Shown here: one piece after another, positions 23,020-28,070 of the stretch
Position numbering within the stretch: position 1 is the stretch's first letter
Layout: each line of letters begins with the position of its first letter
From: CAYVMN01 sp964452575
GTDB taxonomy: Bacteria > Desulfobacterota > DSM-4660 > Desulfatiglandales > Desulfatiglandaceae
Reading direction: 5' to 3'
Assembly (NCBI GenBank): GCA_964452575.1
Contig: CAYVMN010000026.1
Span: 1 to 28,070 of the forward strand
DNA: 28,070 bases
The notes under the pieces: model-generated
What the model was told of the DNA's origin: nothing
Seen by the model: the letters and a program-made list of their open reading frames with translations, nothing else
Databases searched by the model: none
Program-made: the position numbers and the translations under genes

Positions 23020-24177
23020 ATGCTGCGATCATTTAGGGTAAGAACGCCTGACTGGATACTGTTCGGATTCGACACGGTACGCCAGGTAGGGGCAGAGGCC
23101 AAACGGTTGGGGGGTGGTAAGGTTATGGTCCTCACCGATCCTGGGTTGGGGAAAGCGGGCCTCCTTGATCCGGTATACGAATCACTCAGAGGAGAAGGCC
23201 TGGACTACGGTGTCTTTGATCAGGTTGAGCCAGAGCCTTCGATCGCCAACCTGATGGAGGCCTCAAAGATGGCCAAACAGGGCAAGTTTGACGTATTTGT
23301 GGCGGTAGGCGGCGGCAGTTCTATGGATACAACGAAATTGGTTTCTGCAATGATGACCAACAAGGGGAATATCCAGGATTTCTTCGGGGTGGACAATGTG
23401 CCGACAAGGGGCCTGGCAACCATTATGGTCACCACCACATCCGGTACGGGATCAGAGGTAACGCGGATGGCCGTATTCACTGACACAGCGGTAAACCTCA
23501 AGCGCGTGGTGAGCGCACAAAATATCCTGGCCGATGTTGCTGTTGTAGACCCCAACCTGGCCCGGAGCATGCCACAACCGGTTACCGCGGCAACCGGCAT
23601 TGACGCCTTTATCCACGCGGTGGAGTCTTACGTAGCCGTCAATGCCAGTCCCCTGACAGACACGATCGCCCTTGAGGCCACGAAATTGATTGCCGAGAAT
23701 CTGGGGCCAGCCTTTGCAAACGGCAACGATATGACTGCCCGTTACAATATGGCCTTGGGAAGCCTAATGGCGGGGATCTCTTTGAATAACGCAGGAGTGG
23801 GTGCCGTACACGCCCTGGCCTATCCAATAGGGGCGGAGTACCACCTTTCGCACGGTCTGGCCCTGATCGTCATCTTCGCCGAAACTATGCGTTCTATTTC
23901 CATTTCATGTCTGCCAAAATTCAGGAAGATAGCTGAGGCTATGGGCATTGATGTGGAAGGTCTCTCTCCCTGGGAGGCAGCAGATGCGGCCGTTGAAGGG
24001 ATGACAACACTGGCAAGATCGGTCAGGATGCCGACAACACTTTCCGAGGTGGAGGGAGATCAGGCCAAGATAGGGCAATGGGCAAAGGCGGCCCATGGAG
24101 AACAACGGCTCCTGGGCAATACCCCAAGGACCCTGAACCTTGAGGATATTGAAGAGATCTTCGAAAAATCCTTTTGA
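23020..24177 (+). CDS. Iron-dependent alcohol dehydrogenase
   Basis: 385 residues of the group III (Fe-ADH) family. The NAD loop GGGSSMDTTK is at 97-106, TTTSGTGSEVT follows, and the metal ligands Asp195 and His199 (GIDAFIHAVESY), His264 and His278 (VHALAYPIGAEYHLSHG) are all present. It should interconvert an alcohol and an aldehyde with NAD(H). Which alcohol is unknown. The ATG at 23020 has AAAGGAG upstream. It is separated from AOR-3 by about 200 bases and from moaD by 64. With AOR-3 it could oxidise alcohols through the aldehyde to the acid, the acid then being activated by an acyl-CoA ligase; the direction is inference. Confidence 0.94.
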   Translation: MLRSFRVRTPDWILFGFDTVRQVGAEAKRLGGGKVMVLTDPGLGKAGLLDPVYESLRGEGLDYGVFDQVEPEPSIANLMEASKMAKQGKFDVFVAVGGGSSMDTTKLVSAMMTNKGNIQDFFGVDNVPTRGLATIMVTTTSGTGSEVTRMAVFTDTAVNLKRVVSAQNILADVAVVDPNLARSMPQPVTAATGIDAFIHAVESYVAVNASPLTDTIALEATKLIAENLGPAFANGNDMTARYNMALGSLMAGISLNNAGVGAVHALAYPIGAEYHLSHGLALIVIFAETMRSISISCLPKFRKIAEAMGIDVEGLSPWEAADAAVEGMTTLARSVRMPTTLSEVEGDQAKIGQWAKAAHGEQRLLGNTPRTLNLEDIEEIFEKSF

Positions 24178-24241
24178 TGAAGCCGCGGAGAAGCCCCATA
24201 AGCCCAATTGACGCTTAAGCTAAAGGAATTGAACGCCGCGG

Positions 24242-24532
24242 ATGAAGATCAAGGTAAAAGGGTTTCTTACCGTAAGAAAGGCAATGGGCGATAGACCGTT
24301 TGTAGAAATGGATGTCCAAAGCCCTACCCTCAGAGGTGTCTTAAAGAGGCTGGGGGATGAATACGGGGAGCATTTCAGAAACCTCATCTTTGATCCCGAG
24401 ACCATGGAGGTGAGAGATCTCTATCAGATCCTGGTGAATTCCCGCCATTACAAATTTCTTCCGGACCGTCTGGATACCCGGTTGAGAGAGGGTGATGTGG
24501 TGGCGATCATCCCACCCGTGGCAGGGGGATAG
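24242..24532 (+). CDS. MoaD/ThiS-family sulfur carrier
   Basis: 96 residues with the ubiquitin-like fold pattern: MKIKVKGFLTVRKAMGDRPF, a central helix (GVLKRLGDEYG), REGDVVAIIPPVAGG at the end. The terminal Gly-Gly is the site that is adenylated and thiocarboxylated in MoaD, the small subunit of molybdopterin synthase. Tungsten AORs need two pyranopterins, and MoaD-like genes are often linked to AOR operons, for example in Aromatoleum. The large subunit moaE and activating moeB are not in the window. The ribosome site is poor: AAAGGA is 17 bases from the ATG. The next gene begins 19 bases after the stop. Confidence 0.85.
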   Translation: MKIKVKGFLTVRKAMGDRPFVEMDVQSPTLRGVLKRLGDEYGEHFRNLIFDPETMEVRDLYQILVNSRHYKFLPDRLDTRLREGDVVAIIPPVAGG

Positions 24533-24551
24533 AAAAGGAAGATTGGTGCAT

Positions 24552-25145
24552 ATGGAGCTATCGGAGATCCAAGAAAAGATATGGAGTTATGCCAAATCCG
24601 ATCTGGCAGAAGAGCCGGTTGCCAGCACGGATCACATTGAGAGAATGACCTCTTGGTGCCAAAAGCTAGGGCCTGAGGCAGGTGCGGACATGGAGGTCCT
24701 TGTGGCCGGTGCACTTCTCCATGATGTGGGTGTGGTCATTGACAGGAAGCGGCATTTTGCGGTGGGACGTAACAGGGCAACCGAGATCCTGAAAAAAGTG
24801 GGGTTCCCCGAGGACAAAATCGATGCGGCACTCCATGTCCTGGAGGCCCATAGCCGTTACGGTGGAGCACCAGCCCCCTCGACCACCGAGGCCGAAGTGG
24901 GACAAGATGCGGATGCCCTGGAATATATCGGGGCAATAGGAATAATCCGTGCCGTGATACGCGGGCTAAATGATGGATCTTTTGATGGAAAGGTCAACGG
25001 TTTTTCGGCGTACCTTCGCTCAATTCTGGCCAAGGTGGAGGGAACGTTTCACACAGGGAGGGCCGGAGAAATGGGGCGGGCAAGGGTGGAATTCATGAGG
25101 ACATTCCTGGAACGTATCGAGAAAGAGCTGAAGATGGAGGCATAA
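24552..25145 (+). CDS. HD-domain metal-dependent phosphohydrolase
   Basis: 197 residues. HD-superfamily metal ligands are seen in order: His28 (STDHIERM), His57-Asp58 (LLHDVGV), His100 (LEAHSRYGG) and Asp119/Asp121 (GQDADALEYIGAIG). Such proteins hydrolyse nucleotides or other phosphate esters; the substrate here is unknown. It is a small single-domain form with no GAF, PAS or synthetase part. ATG at 24552 has AAGGAAG upstream, and an in-frame GTG at 24546 is closer to the ribosome site and is possible. Its place directly after a MoaD-like gene and before the sdh operon may mean it is linked to cofactor or nucleotide salvage, but that is only neighbourhood. Confidence 0.87.
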   Translation: MELSEIQEKIWSYAKSDLAEEPVASTDHIERMTSWCQKLGPEAGADMEVLVAGALLHDVGVVIDRKRHFAVGRNRATEILKKVGFPEDKIDAALHVLEAHSRYGGAPAPSTTEAEVGQDADALEYIGAIGIIRAVIRGLNDGSFDGKVNGFSAYLRSILAKVEGTFHTGRAGEMGRARVEFMRTFLERIEKELKMEA

Positions 25146-25198
25146 AGGGATCTTGAATCTGGCCAGGAGCACTGGGACTTGATTAGGGGGAGACATCT

Positions 25199-26026
25199 AT
25201 GGGCACAAACGTGGTGAAAATAAGGCTGGAGTCACCTATCCTCAAGCGACTGGAGGGGCTTCCGTACCTGTCTTTGTTTGCGAGGACCCGGGGTTGGCAC
25301 TTCATCATCAGCTGGTGCAACCGGATTGCGGGTCTCATATTGGTGGTCTATCTCTGGGCCCACATCTATGTCCTGTCTTTCCTGCATACATCTAGTGATT
25401 ATGACGAAAACATGAAGGTGTTCAGATGGGTGATTTTCGCCTTTCTTCAATGGGCTCTCTCCATTCCTGTTATTTTCCATGCCCTGAACGGGGGAAGACT
25501 GATCCTGTACGAGATTTACGGTAAAAGAAGTGACGATACCATGATCCGGTGGATGCTTGGACTGTCGGCAATCTACGTAGTGCTCCTCGGGCTCTTTATG
25601 CTGTTGGGAAACCAAAGCGTGTCCCCTTTTCTCTTCTGGGTGCTGACCCTTGTGACAGGGCTCTTGATAGGATATGGTGTTGCTCAGCGGATCTGGCGGA
25701 GTGAACACTCGATCCTCTGGAAGATTCAAAGGATTAGCGGGGCTTTCCTGGTGGTCATGATACCGGCGCATCTCATGTTTATGCACCTCAGCCCCTCAGT
25801 GGGATCGGAGGCGAGCATGGTACTCAGAAGGATGCAAAGTGTCTTTATCAAGGCCGTTGATTTGACCTTGATCATGGCCGCCCTCTACCATGGAGGTTAT
25901 GGGCTCTTTTCGATAATCGGTGAGTACACCTCCTCCCGGATTTTTAAGGCGGGAGTGGTTGTTGCAGTTGCATTGGTGAGCCTTATCTTTGCCTGGATCG
26001 GCATCAAGTTGACGCTCACAGTCTGA
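25199..26026 (+). CDS. Fused SdhC-SdhD cytochrome b anchor of succinate dehydrogenase/fumarate reductase
   Basis: 275 residues with six or seven transmembrane helices. The first half (to about 135) is SdhC-like: RGWHFIISWCNRIAGLILVVY, His55, and HALNGGR (His94). The second half (about 140-270) is SdhD-like: QRISGAFLVVMIPAHLMFMH (His191, His196) and YHGGYGLFSIIGEY (His231). In the common four-subunit enzyme these are two proteins; here they are one chain. Several His could ligate one or two hemes b. It anchors the flavoprotein and iron-sulfur subunits and contacts the quinone in the inner membrane. The ATG at 25199 has AGGGGGAG six bases upstream. SdhA starts 52 bases after the stop and SdhB follows, confirming the operon. 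Confidence 0.85.
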   Translation: MGTNVVKIRLESPILKRLEGLPYLSLFARTRGWHFIISWCNRIAGLILVVYLWAHIYVLSFLHTSSDYDENMKVFRWVIFAFLQWALSIPVIFHALNGGRLILYEIYGKRSDDTMIRWMLGLSAIYVVLLGLFMLLGNQSVSPFLFWVLTLVTGLLIGYGVAQRIWRSEHSILWKIQRISGAFLVVMIPAHLMFMHLSPSVGSEASMVLRRMQSVFIKAVDLTLIMAALYHGGYGLFSIIGEYTSSRIFKAGVVVAVALVSLIFAWIGIKLTLTV

Positions 26027-26078
26027 CAAAAGAGGTGTCCCCCTGTGTCAGGACACCAAGTCTTGGGGAGAATTTCTT

Positions 26079-27875
26079 ATGGCAACAAAGCTCAACATTT
26101 CCTCCACGGTACGATGCGACGTGCTGATTATCGGGGCCGGTGGCGCGGGTCTTCGATGTGCAGCTGAGATCATGGAAAAGAGACCGGGGACGAATATCGT
26201 TGCCGTTACCAAGGTGGCAAGCCCCCAGAAATCCCATACCCAGACCGCCCAGGGCGGGATGGCGGCTGTAGACCCCAGTGATCCGGTGGACAAGCCCATC
26301 TATCATATGTTCGATACCTGGAAGGGCTCTGATTGCAGTGCTGACCAGAATGTCATCAAGAAGATTGTTGAGGCGGGTTGGGAGCAGGCCGTCTGGATGG
26401 AGAACCACGGGATGCATATGAGCCGAAATGAGAACGGCAGGCTCAGCAAGCGGACCTTTGGCGGACATACGCTGAACTTTGGCGAGACCTCGGCATTCCG
26501 ATGCATATTTGAGGCAGACCGCACCGGCAAGGGGATCATGGACAATGTCTGGGGAGAGGCCCTGAAAGGGGGAACAACCTTCATCAATCAGGCCATTGCC
26601 ACCGAGCTCTTGTTTGCAGGCGATCGGTGCGCGGGGGTCATTATCTTCAGGGAGAAGGGGGGAGAATTTGTCGCTGTCCTGGCAAAGGCAACGGTCCTGG
26701 CCACGGGAGGCAATGGTCAGATCTTCAAGGTGACCACAAACTGCCGCCAGAATACCGGGGACGGCCTTGCGATTACCCTTCAGGCGGGGCTTCCCATCAT
26801 GGATCCCGAGGCCATACAGTTCCATCCTACCGGGATTGTCGGCCCCGGTATCCTGGCGAGCGAGACCTTGCGATCCGTGGGCGGTATATTACGCAACAAG
26901 GACCTGCAACCCTTTATGGAGCGATATGCCCCCAAGATGAAAGAGCTGGCGCCTCGCGACCTCGTGGCAAGGGCAATTGAGACAGAAATTCGTGAAGGGA
27001 GAGGGATCCTAAATCCTGACCACAACATCCAGCATGTGTGGATCGACCTGCGGCACCTCTCGGATTACATTCACGACGTTCAGATACCGGAGGTTTCAAG
27101 TTTTTTCAAAAAATTCGTCAATCTCGACCCCAAAAAAGACCTGTGCCCGGTCCGGCCCAGCAACCACTATCAGATGGGGGGAATACCCACCAATGAATTC
27201 GGGGAGGTGGAGAAGACTCCGGAGAACCTGGTTCGGGGCCTGTTTGCAGTCGGGGAATGTGCGGCCGCAAGTTTCCATGGCTATAACCGTCTGGGTACCA
27301 ACTCCCTCCTGGAATTGGTGACCATGGGGAAGATCGCAGGAGAGAGGGTCTTGAGTTGCCTGGACGGCAGACCGGTTGAATTGCCATCAAACGCGGGCGA
27401 GAAGACCTTTTCTCTGTTTTCACGATTCATGGAACAGGGGGGCAAGGGCAATCTGGGACAGATTCGGGAGGAGATGCGGATGCTCATGACGGAAAAGGTG
27501 GGGGTCTTTCGCACAGAGGCGGGCATTAGAGAAGCCATAGAGGCGTTGAAGGATCTGAAAGAGCGGGCTGACCGGGTAGCCTTATCCAGCAGGAGTCTTA
27601 CCATGAACCCGGATCTCATCCAGCGCTGGGAGTTGGATAACCTTTTAGCAGTCTCCATGGTCACCGCCCGGGGGGCCCTGGAGAGAAGGGAATCGAGGGG
27701 CGGGCATTTTCGCGAAGATTTTCCTGAGAGAAGAGACCAGTTCAACTATCACACCCTGGCATCCGTGCAAGAGTTTGATGATGTGGTATTGGGACGACGT
27801 CCCATAGACATGAGTATCTACGAAGCCAAGGGTGAACACTACGAGAGATTCGGGATGATCGAGAGGAAATACTAG
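26079..27875 (+). CDS. sdhA: Succinate dehydrogenase/fumarate reductase flavoprotein subunit
   Basis: 598 residues. The FAD-binding loop CDVLIIGAGGAGLRCA, the covalent-FAD His53 in KSHTQTAQGG, and the substrate residues His249 (FHPTG), Glu262, Arg293 (APRDLVAR), His363 (NHYQMGGIPTN) and Arg404 (NRLGTNSLLE) are all present, so it should be active in interconverting succinate and fumarate. One difference: the loop that reads TEGxRGEGG in E. coli enzymes is SETLRSVGG here, with Gly-Glu replaced by Ser-Val. Whether it is mainly an oxidase or reductase is not shown by sequence. The ATG at 26079 has GGGGAG upstream. It lies between the fused anchor and sdhB, the usual C(D)-A-B order. Confidence 0.93.
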   Translation: MATKLNISSTVRCDVLIIGAGGAGLRCAAEIMEKRPGTNIVAVTKVASPQKSHTQTAQGGMAAVDPSDPVDKPIYHMFDTWKGSDCSADQNVIKKIVEAGWEQAVWMENHGMHMSRNENGRLSKRTFGGHTLNFGETSAFRCIFEADRTGKGIMDNVWGEALKGGTTFINQAIATELLFAGDRCAGVIIFREKGGEFVAVLAKATVLATGGNGQIFKVTTNCRQNTGDGLAITLQAGLPIMDPEAIQFHPTGIVGPGILASETLRSVGGILRNKDLQPFMERYAPKMKELAPRDLVARAIETEIREGRGILNPDHNIQHVWIDLRHLSDYIHDVQIPEVSSFFKKFVNLDPKKDLCPVRPSNHYQMGGIPTNEFGEVEKTPENLVRGLFAVGECAAASFHGYNRLGTNSLLELVTMGKIAGERVLSCLDGRPVELPSNAGEKTFSLFSRFMEQGGKGNLGQIREEMRMLMTEKVGVFRTEAGIREAIEALKDLKERADRVALSSRSLTMNPDLIQRWELDNLLAVSMVTARGALERRESRGGHFREDFPERRDQFNYHTLASVQEFDDVVLGRRPIDMSIYEAKGEHYERFGMIERKY

Positions 27876-27915
27876 CCACGTAAGTGTATATGGATGTGCG
27901 GATGGAGGGATGGAC

Positions 27916-28070
27916 ATGGGGACAAACTACAAGGTGACTTTGAAGATCAGGCGGTATGATCCGGATACAAAGAAATCGTGGATACAGGAATACGAATTGG
28001 ATGCCGGCAGGATCCTCAGATTCACCGATCTGTTCAGGAAAATCAACAATGAACTGGATCCCACCCTGGC
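27916..28070 (+). CDS. sdhB: Succinate dehydrogenase/fumarate reductase iron-sulfur subunit, N-terminal part
   Basis: The gene runs off the right end; 51 codons are visible. The translation MGTNYKVTLKIRRYDPDTKK followed by WIQEYELDA and TDLFRKINNELDPTLA matches the plant-type ferredoxin domain start of SdhB/FrdB, where 'lkI.RydP' and 'l.ki....dptl' are typical. The cluster cysteines would come just after the window. The ATG at 27916 has GGAGGG upstream; an in-frame ATG at 27910 would overlap that site. It follows sdhA by 40 bases. Confidence 0.82.
   Translation, partial: MGTNYKVTLKIRRYDPDTKKSWIQEYELDAGRILRFTDLFRKINNELDPTL

Overview
The window reads as a chromosomal segment of an anaerobic, metabolically versatile bacterium, most likely a Desulfobacterota (deltaproteobacterial) sulfate reducer or syntroph. 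This is inferred from gene content only: three tungsten-type aldehyde:ferredoxin oxidoreductase (AOR) paralogues, two polyferredoxins, a fused SdhC-SdhD membrane anchor, an acyl-CoA degradation operon and strong Shine-Dalgarno sites. No rRNA, tRNA, CRISPR array or transposase was seen.

Left part (1-7975). Two AOR/polyferredoxin modules face away from each other across a 438-bp AT-rich control region (2568-3005). The minus-strand module is a four-cluster ferredoxin, AOR-1 and a truncated metallo-beta-lactamase-fold protein. The plus-strand module is a second four-cluster ferredoxin and a divergent, longer AOR-2, followed by a MOT1-type molybdate/tungstate/sulfate transporter, a membrane-anchored rhodanese and a MauE/DoxX-like membrane protein. 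A strong hairpin terminator ends this run, and a secreted rhodanese converges on it from the right.

Middle (8741-20722, all minus strand). A tightly packed nine-gene operon reads, in transcription order: zinc alcohol dehydrogenase (butanediol-dehydrogenase-like), SDR, enoyl-CoA hydratase, a single-chain E2-E3 fusion (lipoyl acyltransferase plus dihydrolipoamide dehydrogenase), two acyl-CoA dehydrogenases, an acyl-CoA ligase, a 248-residue Cys-rich protein I do not recognise, and lipoyl synthase LipA. A TetR/AcrR regulator lies just upstream. Both ends of the operon are in the window and it has no E1 (2-oxoacid or acetoin dehydrogenase) gene, although it carries E2, E3 and the enzyme that makes lipoyl groups. 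The two dehydrogenases look like complementary halves of a heteromeric enzyme. Together the genes suggest activation of a carboxylic acid to its CoA ester, desaturation, hydration and oxidation, linked in some way to a lipoyl shuttle.

Right part (20978-28070, plus strand). AOR-3 is followed by an iron-type alcohol dehydrogenase, a MoaD-like sulfur carrier (molybdopterin synthesis, needed by the AORs), an HD-domain hydrolase, and a succinate dehydrogenase/fumarate reductase operon (SdhCD fusion, SdhA, start of SdhB, which runs off the end). The whole window can be read as alcohol to aldehyde to acid oxidation by Fe-ADH/Zn-ADH and AORs, acid activation and beta-oxidation-like breakdown, and electron delivery to ferredoxin and quinone. 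That linkage is inference from neighbourhood.
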